Shown here one piece after another: positions 7,879 to 16,263 of a stretch of 64,000 nt of DNA. Numbering within the stretch: position 1 is the first letter of the stretch; each line of letters opens with the position of its first letter. The position numbers were made by a program, and so were the translations under genes. The notes beneath the pieces are model-generated. The model was not told the DNA's origin. It did not search any database and saw only the letters and a program-made list of their open reading frames with translations. This stretch comes from Flexibacter flexilis DSM 6793 (GTDB taxonomy: Bacteria; Bacteroidota; Bacteroidia; Cytophagales; Flexibacteraceae). Where the stretch lies: assembly GCF_900112255.1 (NCBI RefSeq), contig NZ_FOLE01000005.1:62001-126000 (forward strand). The letters are read 5' to 3'.

Positions 7879-8835
7879 TCATTCCCGAATGGCCGTTTTA
7901 TCTTTCAGAATCATGGCAGCGATTTCGTCTTTTCGCTTGAAATTCACGCCTTTATGTGTCTGAATATAAGTTATAATGTCGCGGGCAACTTTCGCCATTT
8001 GAGGCGTGCCGCCGATGCGGTCGTGAAAACTAATAGACAACTGGCGGCGGCGCGTCGCACTTTCCTTGTAGAGTTGGTCAAACTCCATTTTTACTTGGTT
8101 GGCAAACTGTTCCGGCGAAAAATTTTTGCCTTCAATCAACACAATATCATTGCAGCGCAGCGTATAAGGCACAACCGCAAAATCTTTGTTATTGACCTGA
8201 ATTACAAACGGTTCGTCTCTACTCAAATCGTCTATGTGGTAGGTAAAACCCAATTCTTGCAAAATTTTGAGCGTATTCGTACCCCTGCGCAACCAATTCG
8301 CGTTATAACCCACAGGCCGAAAACCCGTAACACTTTGCACTGCCTCCACGCCATCGGCAATAAATTTCTTTTCTTGCTCGTAACTCATGTTGTATTGGCT
8401 GCTCCAGTTCATGCCGTGTGCGGCGGCTTCGTGGCCGCGCCGAACGATTTCCTTCGCTAATGCGGGATTTTTGAGCACAGCAGCCCCCACCATGTGCGAA
8501 GTTACCTTAATGCCCAACTCGTCCCAAGTGTCTAGCATACGCGGAATGCCCTCTTTATAACCGTACTCATACCACGTAGCCGCAGGCAAATCCACAAAGC
8601 CTTGTTCCAAGTTGCGCGGAAATGGACTTTCGGCGTTCGTAGGCTGGCCACCCGCCTCAAATTGCATAGAAACCGACACAATCAACTTAGAACCATCTGG
8701 CCAATGGGCAGCAGGTGGCGCAATTTCGGTTTGGTTTTCGGGAAAAATAGTTTGTGCCGAGGTAGCAAACGGTGCAGCGGCAACGGCCATTCCTGCCAAA
8801 CCCGTATTTTTGAGAAATGTTCTTCTGGATTTCAT
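7879..8835 (-). CDS. PuuE-like polysaccharide deacetylase family protein
   Basis: 318 residues with a twin-arginine-type signal (SRRTFLKN, then a hydrophobic stretch ending ATSAQ near residue 28), so it is exported folded. The body is a NodB-type barrel: SKLIVSVSMQFEAGG, KVTSHMVGAA, GHEAAAHGMNWSS, GFRPVGYNANWLRRGTNT and FTYHIDDLSRDEP. The HGMNWS motif resembles the PuuE/allantoinase branch of the CE4 superfamily rather than the zinc HxxxH of chitin deacetylases, so a C-N hydrolase acting on a small amide or urea-like substrate is possible. It follows doxX by 11 bases, probably in one operon controlled by the divergent AraC gene. Confidence 0.8.
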   Translation of the reverse strand: MKSRRTFLKNTGLAGMAVAAAPFATSAQTIFPENQTEIAPPAAHWPDGSKLIVSVSMQFEAGGQPTNAESPFPRNLEQGFVDLPAATWYEYGYKEGIPRMLDTWDELGIKVTSHMVGAAVLKNPALAKEIVRRGHEAAAHGMNWSSQYNMSYEQEKKFIADGVEAVQSVTGFRPVGYNANWLRRGTNTLKILQELGFTYHIDDLSRDEPFVIQVNNKDFAVVPYTLRCNDIVLIEGKNFSPEQFANQVKMEFDQLYKESATRRRQLSISFHDRIGGTPQMAKVARDIITYIQTHKGVNFKRKDEIAAMILKDKTAIRE

Positions 8836-8846
8836 GGCGATAAGAA

Positions 8847-9242
8847 TTATTTTTGGGTAAAGAAAGAATCCAACGCGTAACTGTTGCTTTCGATAAAATG
8901 CAGCAACACCGCGAAAAACACCACGTGCAGAAGCTGCGAAGGAATCGCTTCCCAGTTTTCTATCAGCGTAGTACCCAACAACAAAGCCAGCATCACCAAG
9001 CCGCCCACCAACAAACTTTGGCGCGTAAACAATCCCAAAAGCAGCAAAAGCCCCACCAACAATTCCGCTACAGGCAAGGCGTAACTAAACGGCCTTACCA
9101 ACGTTTGCGGCAGCATGGACGACTCAAAACTTTTGGTCATCCAGTCGCTAAAACCCTGAAGTTTGGGCATGCGTACCAAACCGTGCCCGAACATACTTAT
9201 CGCAATGGCCAAGCGTAACAATAAATAACTTGTCGTGTTCAT
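8847..9242 (-). CDS. DoxX family membrane protein
   Basis: 131 residues with four hydrophobic helices (about 5-25, 50-70, 72-95, 100-120). The signature LRLAIAISMFGHGLVRMPKLQGF and a second half beginning ALPVAELLVGLLLLLGLFTR match DoxX/DoxD-type quinone-interacting membrane proteins; some members are linked to sulfur oxidation or oxidative stress. The ATG at 9242 is chosen; an earlier in-frame ATG at 9302 would add 20 residues that are not DoxX-like. First gene of the pair with the deacetylase and divergent from the AraC regulator. Confidence 0.85.
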   Translation of the reverse strand: MNTTSYLLLRLAIAISMFGHGLVRMPKLQGFSDWMTKSFESSMLPQTLVRPFSYALPVAELLVGLLLLLGLFTRQSLLVGGLVMLALLLGTTLIENWEAIPSQLLHVVFFAVLLHFIESNSYALDSFFTQK

Positions 9243-9353
9243 GTTTTTTCTGATTTTAATAAAGTTTGCAAATGATTTATTTTTCAGCAAAATTATACCC
9301 ACATAAACAAATAATACTTGTATAGTTTTGCTATTATTAAGTACATTTGAACC

Positions 9354-10208
9354 ATGACAAAAGAAACTTTACACGAAGCCTTTTCGGTGGTGGTGCGCCG
9401 ACTCGACCAATGTCCCCAAGCCGAGCATCAACATCATTTTTTTGAGTTAATTTATATTATAGAAGGAACAGGCCTGCATCATATCAACAAAAATGCGTTT
9501 AATTATCATGCGGGACATTTGTTTCTCATTACGCCCGAAGACATTCACTCCTTTGATATTCAAGCACCTACAACTTTCTTTTATTTACGGTTTAATAATA
9601 TTTATCTAAAAGAAGGCGGCTTGTCTTTGGAAGGAATTAGGCATCTGGAATTTATTTTGCAAAATGCCAATCATCAACCCAGTTGTATTCTGAAAAATCA
9701 GCCTGATAAGGCTTTGGTTAAGCCCATTGTGGAGGCCATCGTGCGCGAGCAAGAAAATGCCAAGATGTACAACCGCGAACTCATAGAACATCTTATCAAT
9801 ACCTTAATTGTGGTGGTGGTACGCAATATTTCGATGTTTCAGCGGCTGGACGTATCCGAGCAAACCGAACAAAAAGCCATTGATATTCTGCATTATATCC
9901 AAACCAATATTTACACACCCGACAAGCTAAAAGCAAGCCATTTGAGCCAACAATTTAATTTGTCGAATCATTATTTAGGCCGTTATTTTAAAGCGCATAC
10001 GGGCGAAACCATGCAGGAATACATTAATCATTATCGCACCAAACTCATTGAGCATCGCCTCAAACACAGCGACAAACGGATTAGCGAAATCGTGCAAGAG
10101 TTTAATTTTACGGACGAAAGCCATTTGAATAAATTTTTCAAAAAGCAATTGGGCTATTCTCCGCGCGACTACCGTACACAAAACAAAGTTGCTATTGCAC
10201 AGCAGTAA
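9354..10208 (+). CDS. AraC family transcriptional regulator
   Basis: 284 residues. The N-terminal half is a cupin ligand-binding domain (QHHFFELIYIIEGTGLHHINK, then YHAGHLFLITPEDIHSF). The C-terminal ~95 residues are the two helix-turn-helix motifs of the family: LKASHLSQQFNLSNHYLGRYFKAHTGETMQEYINHYR and ISEIVQEFNFTDESHLNKFFKKQLGYSPRDYR. Divergent from doxX/deacetylase with 111 bases between the starts, the usual layout for a regulator controlling its neighbour in response to a small ligand. TACATTTG at 9342-9349, just before its ATG, matches the -7 consensus but sits very close to the start. Confidence 0.9.
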   Translation: MTKETLHEAFSVVVRRLDQCPQAEHQHHFFELIYIIEGTGLHHINKNAFNYHAGHLFLITPEDIHSFDIQAPTTFFYLRFNNIYLKEGGLSLEGIRHLEFILQNANHQPSCILKNQPDKALVKPIVEAIVREQENAKMYNRELIEHLINTLIVVVVRNISMFQRLDVSEQTEQKAIDILHYIQTNIYTPDKLKASHLSQQFNLSNHYLGRYFKAHTGETMQEYINHYRTKLIEHRLKHSDKRISEIVQEFNFTDESHLNKFFKKQLGYSPRDYRTQNKVAIAQQ

Positions 10209-10215
10209 AAGCATA

Positions 10216-10258
10216 AAAAATCCGCCCTTCTGCACAGCGGCAAAAAGGCGGATATTTG
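10216..10258. terminator. Bidirectional terminator, AraC gene / DUF4197 gene
   Basis: Stem ATCCGCC / GGCGGAT flanked by A-run and T-run, between two convergent genes. Confidence 0.55.
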
Positions 10259-10291
10259 ATTTGTGGAAATATAGATTAGCTAAATTTGAGG

Positions 10292-11113
10292 CTATTTTTT
10301 GGCACCAAAAACCTTTTGTAACAAATCGGTTACGCGGGCTTGTGGGTCTTGGCGGATTTTCAACTCCTCGCCTGCTACCACCGTAAACATGCCTTTCAGG
10401 GCTTTGTTGGTGGTGTATTTGCCCAAATCGGTTTCTACTTTCTTCACCCCCGGTATTTTGTTGTACAATTTGGTAATGTCTGTCCACTTAGACGTTGCGC
10501 CAGTGCTTTTGAGCGTTTGGCTAATGTACGGATAAAAAGCCGTGTACAATTGGTCGGTGGTTTTGCCTTGCAAATATTGCGTAGCGGCATCGTTGGAGCC
10601 TTGCAAAATATTTTTGGCATCGGTAATACTCATCGACGTAATGGCATTTCCGAAAATGTCCACTGCTTGCGGAACGGCCTTTTCGGCGGCACGGTTCAGG
10701 GTCGTTTCAAACTCATCTACTTTTTTACCCAAACCCATCTTGCGCAATTTGGTCGCTACGCGTTGCGCGTCTTCAGGAAACGGAATGCGTACATTCAAGT
10801 TTTTGTTAAACCCGTCGGTCAAACTCAACTGTGAAGAAGCATTTTTAGAACCCACTTTTAAGGCTTCTTTCAAGGCACTAGCCACATCTGATTCGGACAA
10901 ACTACCAATACTAAACACAGACCCCAATACGGAACTTGCCGTACTCGTACTGGTGGTAGTAGTAGTTGTTGTAGTGGTGCTACTTCCACTAGTAGAAGTT
11001 CCCTTAATTACTTCCGTTGCTTTATCTTTTATTTTATTAAAGTCAATTTTTTGCGCTTGGGTGGCGGCGGCACTTGTAACAAGCAAAGCGGCGGCCATCG
11101 TTATTCTTTTCAT
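10292..11113 (-). CDS. Exported DUF4197 family protein
   Basis: 273 residues. Residues 1-20 form a signal peptide (AAALLVTSAAATQA). Residues 39-60 are an unbroken Ser/Thr linker (a polythreonine core). The rest follows the DUF4197 pattern: LSESDVASALKEALKVGSKNASSQLS, IPFPEDAQRVATKLRKMG, FGNAITSMSITDAKNILQGSNDAATQYL, YPYISQTL and a C-terminal FTVVAGEELKIRQDP. The family is all-helical, periplasmic or surface associated and of unknown function. It lies just downstream of an outer-membrane barrel gene on the same strand, with a 58-base gap. Confidence 0.85.
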   Translation of the reverse strand: MKRITMAAALLVTSAAATQAQKIDFNKIKDKATEVIKGTSTSGSSTTTTTTTTTSTSTASSVLGSVFSIGSLSESDVASALKEALKVGSKNASSQLSLTDGFNKNLNVRIPFPEDAQRVATKLRKMGLGKKVDEFETTLNRAAEKAVPQAVDIFGNAITSMSITDAKNILQGSNDAATQYLQGKTTDQLYTAFYPYISQTLKSTGATSKWTDITKLYNKIPGVKKVETDLGKYTTNKALKGMFTVVAGEELKIRQDPQARVTDLLQKVFGAKK

Positions 11114-11171
11114 AAAATCAGAAATTTAGTAATTGTGTTATAAGAATCTTAGCAAATCCCGTTCCAATTTT

Positions 11172-11984
11172 TTAGTAGATTCTAAAAAGCAAACCTGTGC
11201 TTATATTAAAACCACTGTTAGAGATATTGGGCGTGGCTCCTCCGACGTATTGGAAAAAACCGTTATTGATGTTGCTTGCTCCATTGATAAGATTGACGCT
11301 TGCGACCCAACTCAGTTTGTCGGTCAGGCGAGCATCTGCTCCCAAGCTATAAATAAACGCCAATTCCGATGATTTGGTTGTTTTCTTAATGTCATAAACA
11401 TACGTTACATCATCTTTGTCCCAACTGGGTGTTACTTTTTCTTTCGCTGATGCTAAGATATTGTATTCCAGACCCGCCGACAAATATAAATTGAAACTGC
11501 GCGTGTCCACCAACGAATACGAAAGCATCAAGGGAACACCCACATAATAGAAATCATATTTATCTGAAACTACCGAATCAGCTTGATTGTGATAATTATA
11601 TTCAAAACCCGATTTTTTGTTGTTAAAAAGCAAACCTACTTGATAGCTGAAACGATTGCCATCTCTTTTAATAAAAAGATTAGCCCCTCCTCGAAACGAC
11701 CCAAAATTTTTATAAGTAACGCCACTTGGCGCAGGGTCTATGCTCATCGAATACGAACCAACGCCCAGAACAGACCCCAAATAAACTTTGGTTTTATGTT
11801 CTCCAAAAGCATTGCTTTTTTGTGTGGTGGGGCGGTATTCGTCTTGTGTTTTAACGGGTTCTTGCTGAACAGGCGGCGCGGTCGGCTTGGGCGGCGGCGT
11901 ATAGTAAATATCATTTTGCGCAAAAACCTGCTGAGCCAAACCGCTCAAAAGCAGAAACAACACATGTTTAAGGTGAGATTTCAT
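11172..11984 (-). CDS. Outer-membrane beta-barrel protein
   Basis: 270 residues with a signal peptide (residues 1-22, ending QQVFAQ), a Pro-rich linker (PPPKPTAPPVQQEP, about 30-43) and then alternating strands (KVYLGSVLGVGSYSMSI, NRFSYQVGLLFN, FYYVGVPLMLSYSLV, FNLYLSAGLEYNIL, LAFIYSLGADARL) ending in the aromatic C-terminus LLFRIY typical of barrel insertion. It fits the OMP_b-brl type of 8-stranded barrel. Ligand or role unknown. It ends the minus-strand run that starts with recJ (15 bases away). Confidence 0.75.
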   Translation of the reverse strand: MKSHLKHVLFLLLSGLAQQVFAQNDIYYTPPPKPTAPPVQQEPVKTQDEYRPTTQKSNAFGEHKTKVYLGSVLGVGSYSMSIDPAPSGVTYKNFGSFRGGANLFIKRDGNRFSYQVGLLFNNKKSGFEYNYHNQADSVVSDKYDFYYVGVPLMLSYSLVDTRSFNLYLSAGLEYNILASAKEKVTPSWDKDDVTYVYDIKKTTKSSELAFIYSLGADARLTDKLSWVASVNLINGASNINNGFFQYVGGATPNISNSGFNISTGLLFRIY

Positions 11985-11999
11985 TTTGTATTTTAAGTA

Positions 12000-13736
12000 T
12001 TAAAATTGAATGTCTTTTACCATAAGTTGCAACGAAATATTGCCCCTAAAATTATTTTCCTCAATTGTATAACACAACTTAAAGGGCTTTCCTTCTGCAA
12101 TTTTGGGATAAAATTCGGCCATTCCAAAAGCGATGCCGTTGGCCGTCGTGCCATCGGCTTGCCGAATGGATATTTTCAGGTGTTCGTATTTGCCATTTTT
12201 GCCTTCCAACACGCGCGAATAACCCGTATCCGTAACATTCTCGGACATAAAAACTGGCTGCATATTAGCAGGCCCAAAAGGCGACATTTGTTTGATAATA
12301 TTATAAAATTTCTGCGTTATCTGATTGAGCATCAGCACGCCATCAATTTCAATTTGTGGCACAAGTTGCGCTTCCGTAATGCGGGCTGTTACTTCTTGCT
12401 CAAAACGTTGTCGGAATTTCTCCACATTCTGCAAAGGCATCGTAAGGCCAGCGGCATGCGTGTGACCTCCGTATTGTTCGAGCAGGTCGGCACAAGCCGA
12501 AATCGCCTCGTACACATCAAAACCTTCCACCGAACGCGCCGAGCCTGTGGCCTTGTTGTTGGATTCTGTCAGGATAATGGTTGGCCGATAGTATTTTTCG
12601 ATGCACCGCGAAGCCACGATACCCACCACGCCTTTGTGCCAGTCTGGTCTGAACAGCACCGACGACTTGGACTTTTGCAAAAACGGGTCTGTTTCTATCA
12701 TTTCGAGAGCTTCTTGTGTAATATTGCTATCAAAATCGCGGCGTTCGTCGTTGCGCAAATTGATGTTTTTGGCACATTCGGCGGCTTTTGTCTCGTCTTT
12801 TTCCAACAAAAGTTCTACGGCAGCCTTTGCGTGTGCAATGCGCCCTGCGGCATTGATGCGCGGCCCCACGCCAAACACTAAATGACTGATTTGCAAATCA
12901 TAACGACCTGTCATTTCCGAAGGGCTAAAACCCGCCACGTCCAGTAACGCCTTCAAACCCACGCGCGGCGCAGTACAAACTTGCTTCAAACCCCAAAATG
13001 CTAACACGCGATTTTCGCCCGTAATCGGCACAATGTCGGAGGCGATACTGACCACCACCAAATCCAAATACGGATACAAACGTTCTGGCTCAATATTTTT
13101 TCTTTCGCAAAAGGCCTGCATCAGTTTAAAGCCCACGCCACAACCCGAAAGTTCTTTGTAAGGATACTGACAATCTGCGCGTTTTGGGTCAAGTACGGCC
13201 ACCGCCGCAGGCAAAACCGTGTCGGGCAAATGGTGGTCGCAAATAATAAAATCAACGCCTTTTTGGTTGGCATAATCCACGTGCGCCACCGATTTTACGC
13301 CACAATCCAGCGCAATAATCAACGAAAAACCGTTGTCGGCTGCCCAGTCAATGGCCCGATACGACACGCCATAACCTTCCGTATAGCGGTCTGGAATATA
13401 ATAATCTATATTATTAGGATAAATTTCTTGCAGAAAGCTATACACCAACGAAACCGCCGTAGTGCCATCTACGTCATAATCGCCAAAAATTAATATTTTC
13501 TGCTGATTATCAATGGCTTCAATAACTCTAATAACGGCCTTTTCCATGTCTTGCATCAGGAAAGGCGAATGTAGATGCGTGAGTTCTGGCCTAAAAAATG
13601 CCTTTGCTTGATCAAAATCCGTAATGCCTCTTTGCACCAGCAAAGCAGCCAAAGAAGTATTGATATTCACCACCGAAGCAAGCGAATCGACTTGTTCGGG
13701 ATTTGGTTTTGGAGCGAGTACCCAGCGTTTTTCCAT
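12000..13736 (-). CDS. recJ: Single-stranded-DNA-specific exonuclease RecJ
   Basis: 5'-3' exonuclease used in recombination and mismatch repair. DHH motifs are present in order: IFGDYDVDGTTAV, LDCGVKS, ICDHHLPD and LDLVVVSIASDIVP. The DHHA1 part has WHKGVVGIVASRCIEKYYRPTI and SARSVEGFDVYEAI and GGHTHAAGLTM. 578 residues, normal length. The start MEKRWVLAPKP at 13736 is typical; a start three codons earlier is possible. Confidence 0.96.
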   Translation of the reverse strand: MEKRWVLAPKPNPEQVDSLASVVNINTSLAALLVQRGITDFDQAKAFFRPELTHLHSPFLMQDMEKAVIRVIEAIDNQQKILIFGDYDVDGTTAVSLVYSFLQEIYPNNIDYYIPDRYTEGYGVSYRAIDWAADNGFSLIIALDCGVKSVAHVDYANQKGVDFIICDHHLPDTVLPAAVAVLDPKRADCQYPYKELSGCGVGFKLMQAFCERKNIEPERLYPYLDLVVVSIASDIVPITGENRVLAFWGLKQVCTAPRVGLKALLDVAGFSPSEMTGRYDLQISHLVFGVGPRINAAGRIAHAKAAVELLLEKDETKAAECAKNINLRNDERRDFDSNITQEALEMIETDPFLQKSKSSVLFRPDWHKGVVGIVASRCIEKYYRPTIILTESNNKATGSARSVEGFDVYEAISACADLLEQYGGHTHAAGLTMPLQNVEKFRQRFEQEVTARITEAQLVPQIEIDGVLMLNQITQKFYNIIKQMSPFGPANMQPVFMSENVTDTGYSRVLEGKNGKYEHLKISIRQADGTTANGIAFGMAEFYPKIAEGKPFKLCYTIEENNFRGNISLQLMVKDIQF

Positions 13737-13745
13737 AGAATGCAA

Positions 13746-14043
13746 AGATAGGTCAAAATTAAAATGCTTATAAAAAATATATCAGGGAAATATATCATCC
13801 TTTTACGATTAAGAATCAATGTAGGTTTTATCCTACCTCCAAACACACAACACACTAAAATTCAATACATTACATAAAAATAAAATTATAAACAAAAAAT
13901 AACACAGCACTTTTCTAACATAATACAAGTATGTTTCTATGTCAAAATAAACAAAAAATAGATTTTATGTTTATTTTATTTGTACAAAAAAAGCACACTT
14001 AATTACTCCTTTTTCTCCAACAAATAACGCACAAGCAAAATTT
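13746..14043. other. AT-rich spacer between recJ and a divergent gene
   Basis: About 300 bases, strongly AT-rich, presumably holding the promoters of two divergent genes. No clear TAnnTTTG element or structured RNA was seen. Confidence 0.5.
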
Positions 14044-14592
14044 ATGGCACAATTTGTACCTTTTGCCCCCAACGTCGAAGTTAATGGGCAAACAGCACGT
14101 TCTATCATTGACGCAATTCCAATGGGACGAGATTACAGAATTGCAATTTTAGAAAGACACGGAATTATAAATCCACAAGACAACCAATGGTATCCGCAAG
14201 ACAAATGGCTTGATGCTTTCAAAGAAATACACGATACCATTGGCCAAAGCACCTTATTTAATATAGGAAAAGCCATTCCTGAAAACGCGCAATTTCCGCC
14301 GCAAATAGATAATTTGGAAAAAGCACTACAAGCCATTGACGTAGCCTATAAAATGAATCATAGAGGTGGTGAAATAGGGTATTACAAACTTATTTCGTTT
14401 GATAAGGAGAAAAAAACGGCCGTAATGGAATGCAAAAATCCGTATCCATCCGAATTTGATAGAGGGATTATCATGGCCATGCTTCGCAAATTCAAGCCAT
14501 TAGAGTCTATTCGCTACGAAGTGTCTTTGGATACCTCCAAACCCACCAGACTAAATAACGCAGATAGCTGTACCTATTTAATTACTTGGTAA
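14044..14592 (+). CDS. Unrecognised 182-residue protein
   Basis: A soluble protein, no signal peptide, family not recognised. The first half is helical (SIIDAIPMGRDYRIAILERHG, LDAFKEIHDTIGQSTLFNIGKAIPENAQFP, LEKALQAIDVAYKMNHRG). The second half is beta-rich (EIGYYKLISFDKEKKTAVMECKNPYPSEFDRG) and ends CTYLITW. The order helix bundle, then KNPYPSEFDRGI, then a terminal C-x-Y-x-I-x-W resembles the V4R/haem-NO-binding fold, so a small-molecule sensor is possible. That comparison is by eye only. It stands alone with its own terminator. Confidence 0.65.
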   Translation: MAQFVPFAPNVEVNGQTARSIIDAIPMGRDYRIAILERHGIINPQDNQWYPQDKWLDAFKEIHDTIGQSTLFNIGKAIPENAQFPPQIDNLEKALQAIDVAYKMNHRGGEIGYYKLISFDKEKKTAVMECKNPYPSEFDRGIIMAMLRKFKPLESIRYEVSLDTSKPTRLNNADSCTYLITW

Positions 14593-14598
14593 AAACAC

Positions 14599-14626
14599 AA
14601 AAGCCCACTTTTAAGGTGGGCTTTTT
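14599..14626. terminator. Terminator between convergent genes
   Basis: Stem AAAGCCCACTT / AAGGTGGGCTTT followed by T's; serves the + gene ending at 14592 and possibly the amidotransferase gene on the minus strand. Confidence 0.8.
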
Positions 14627-14645
14627 CTATATAAATCACTGATTA

Positions 14646-15482
14646 CTATGCTTCAATCATTTGTTTTTTGCGCGTAGCTTCGGCCAAAAACGTGGGTAAA
14701 ATAGTTTCATGTGTGAGCGGAATACGATCTGCCGTACTCAAATGCTCAATCATATCGTTATATTTTTCTTGACCGTGGTCAATAATCACTTGCATTTGCT
14801 TTTCTGGGTGGCTAAAGTGTACGCTCATCCCTTTGGGGTCGGCTTCTGGGTGAAACTGCGTAGCCACCATCTCGTCAGACATACGAATAGCCATGACAGC
14901 GCGTTCGTACTCGACATGTGGGCGTATTTTTTCCAAACAAAGCACCGATGCCCCCAACTCGTCCAAACGAGCTTGGTTGGGCTGTACGGCTTGCCAATCT
15001 CTAAAATCAGCCACATAAAAAGGCTCAGGCAAGTTGCGGAATAAAATATCTTTTTCGCCCGCCTCCGTTTTGTGTGTCGGAAAAATCCCGAACGAAGTGG
15101 AACGGCGTTTGGTTACTTCTGCCATCTGAAAATAACGGCAAACCATTTGAAAGGAATGGCAAATAAAAAAAGCGTGTTTTTTTACGTCGCGATTGCGTTC
15201 GTTAAAATTCCAAAGATTTTCTAACCAATTAAAATAATCGTGTTCCCAAGCCAAACCTTCACCATCGTAAGGACTACCAGGCCCTCCTGTCGAGATAAAA
15301 ACATCATAATCTAAAGAAGGAACTTCATCTCTGTAGCGTGTTTCATATACCTTATATTCAAGGCCTTGCGGAAGCGTGCGTCCAAATGCGGTCAGGATTT
15401 CCTGAATGCCTCTCATGCCCTGATTGGGTATGTTATTGTAAAGGTCTAGGATTGCTACTTTTACGGGAACCGACTTGCTCAT
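14646..15482 (-). CDS. Class I glutamine amidotransferase-like protein
   Basis: 278 residues with a GMP-synthase-type amidotransferase fold. The nucleophile is Cys108 in FFICHSFQM, the oxyanion region is STGGPGSPYDG (64-74), and the rest of the triad is His211/Glu213 in QFHPEAD. It should release ammonia from glutamine or hydrolyse a gamma-glutamyl bond. No synthetase domain is fused, so the partner must be separate. It lies downstream of GCS2-type and ATP-grasp ligase genes, a combination described for predicted peptide-metabolite pathways in bacteria. A YbdK/ATP-grasp product could be its amidation or deglutamylation substrate; this is inference. Confidence 0.85.
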   Translation of the reverse strand: MSKSVPVKVAILDLYNNIPNQGMRGIQEILTAFGRTLPQGLEYKVYETRYRDEVPSLDYDVFISTGGPGSPYDGEGLAWEHDYFNWLENLWNFNERNRDVKKHAFFICHSFQMVCRYFQMAEVTKRRSTSFGIFPTHKTEAGEKDILFRNLPEPFYVADFRDWQAVQPNQARLDELGASVLCLEKIRPHVEYERAVMAIRMSDEMVATQFHPEADPKGMSVHFSHPEKQMQVIIDHGQEKYNDMIEHLSTADRIPLTHETILPTFLAEATRKKQMIEA

Positions 15483-15536
15483 AGTATTTTAATTTTGAAT
15501 AGAATAACAAATGTACGAGACAATGTTCTGAAAATA

Positions 15537-15570
15537 AAAGGCTTGTAAGTTTTTTTCCCTACAAGCCTTT
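15537..15570 (-). terminator. Terminator after the AP2 gene
   Basis: Stem AAAGGCTTGTA / TACAAGCCTTT, between the AP2 gene and the amidotransferase gene; on the minus strand the stem is followed by CTTTTATTTT. It suggests the AP2 gene is a separate unit inserted in the ligase run. Confidence 0.7.
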
Positions 15571-15596
15571 CGGTTACGTTCAATGATACATTTCTC

Positions 15597-16115
15597 CTAA
15601 TGTCTTACTGAGCCAAAGAGCTCAATAGACTTCTGTTTGTAGGCTTCTGCCGCTTCTTCAGCGGTCTTAAAAAAGCCCAATTCATAGCGCGTTCCCTTGT
15701 CATAAATCGTGGCACGATAATTCACGCCATCGCGGTAAACGCCTCTGAAGCCTGCCTTACTGGTGGTTTTACGAGTGTTACGAGTAATCTGTGAACGGGG
15801 TGCCCATTCAAGATTTTCCGTGCGACAGTCCAAACGGTTTCCGTTTTTGAACATGACATACAGCGTTCTGTCGGATTGAGGTCGTTCAATCAGCTGTTCG
15901 GCGATGTACTTATGCAAGTAAATCGTTTCGTTGCGATAAATGCCCGTCTCCTTGTTTGGGTAATTTTTCTGATAGAAAGCATACCCGTTCGAGTGGAGTC
16001 TAAGTTGCGCCAAGAAATCAATGGATTTGAGGTAATCGCTTTCCATAATCATTTTGTGCGCGTCGTCGGATATAACAACTTGTTTATCCGTGTTTTTAAG
16101 GTTAATTGTGTGCAT
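15597..16115 (-). CDS. AP2-domain protein with degenerate HNH region
   Basis: 172 residues. The C-terminal part (about 122-167) is an AP2/ERF-type DNA-binding domain: GFRGVYRDGVNYRATIY ... YELGFFKTAEEAAEAYKQKSIELFG. The centre (about 60-107) resembles phage HNH_3 endonucleases: YLHKYIAEQLI, then NGNRLDCRTENLEWAP. Where active members have a D-H pair before NGN, this protein has MFK, so the catalytic His of that motif appears lost and it may only bind DNA. HNH-AP2 proteins are common phage and homing genes. It sits between the GCS2 ligase and amidotransferase genes with its own terminator, as an insertion would. Confidence 0.85.
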   Translation of the reverse strand: MHTINLKNTDKQVVISDDAHKMIMESDYLKSIDFLAQLRLHSNGYAFYQKNYPNKETGIYRNETIYLHKYIAEQLIERPQSDRTLYVMFKNGNRLDCRTENLEWAPRSQITRNTRKTTSKAGFRGVYRDGVNYRATIYDKGTRYELGFFKTAEEAAEAYKQKSIELFGSVRH

Positions 16116-16263
16116 GGCAATTGGGGGTTTAATCTTTAAGAAATTGATTATAAGGGATGTAAAGCCTTAACATTCCTACAAAGATAGAAAATATTAAGTT
16201 GTGTGTAGTTGTTTGGGATAAGCGGTTACTTTTAATGGCAACCACTTCTATTTACTGTTTTAA

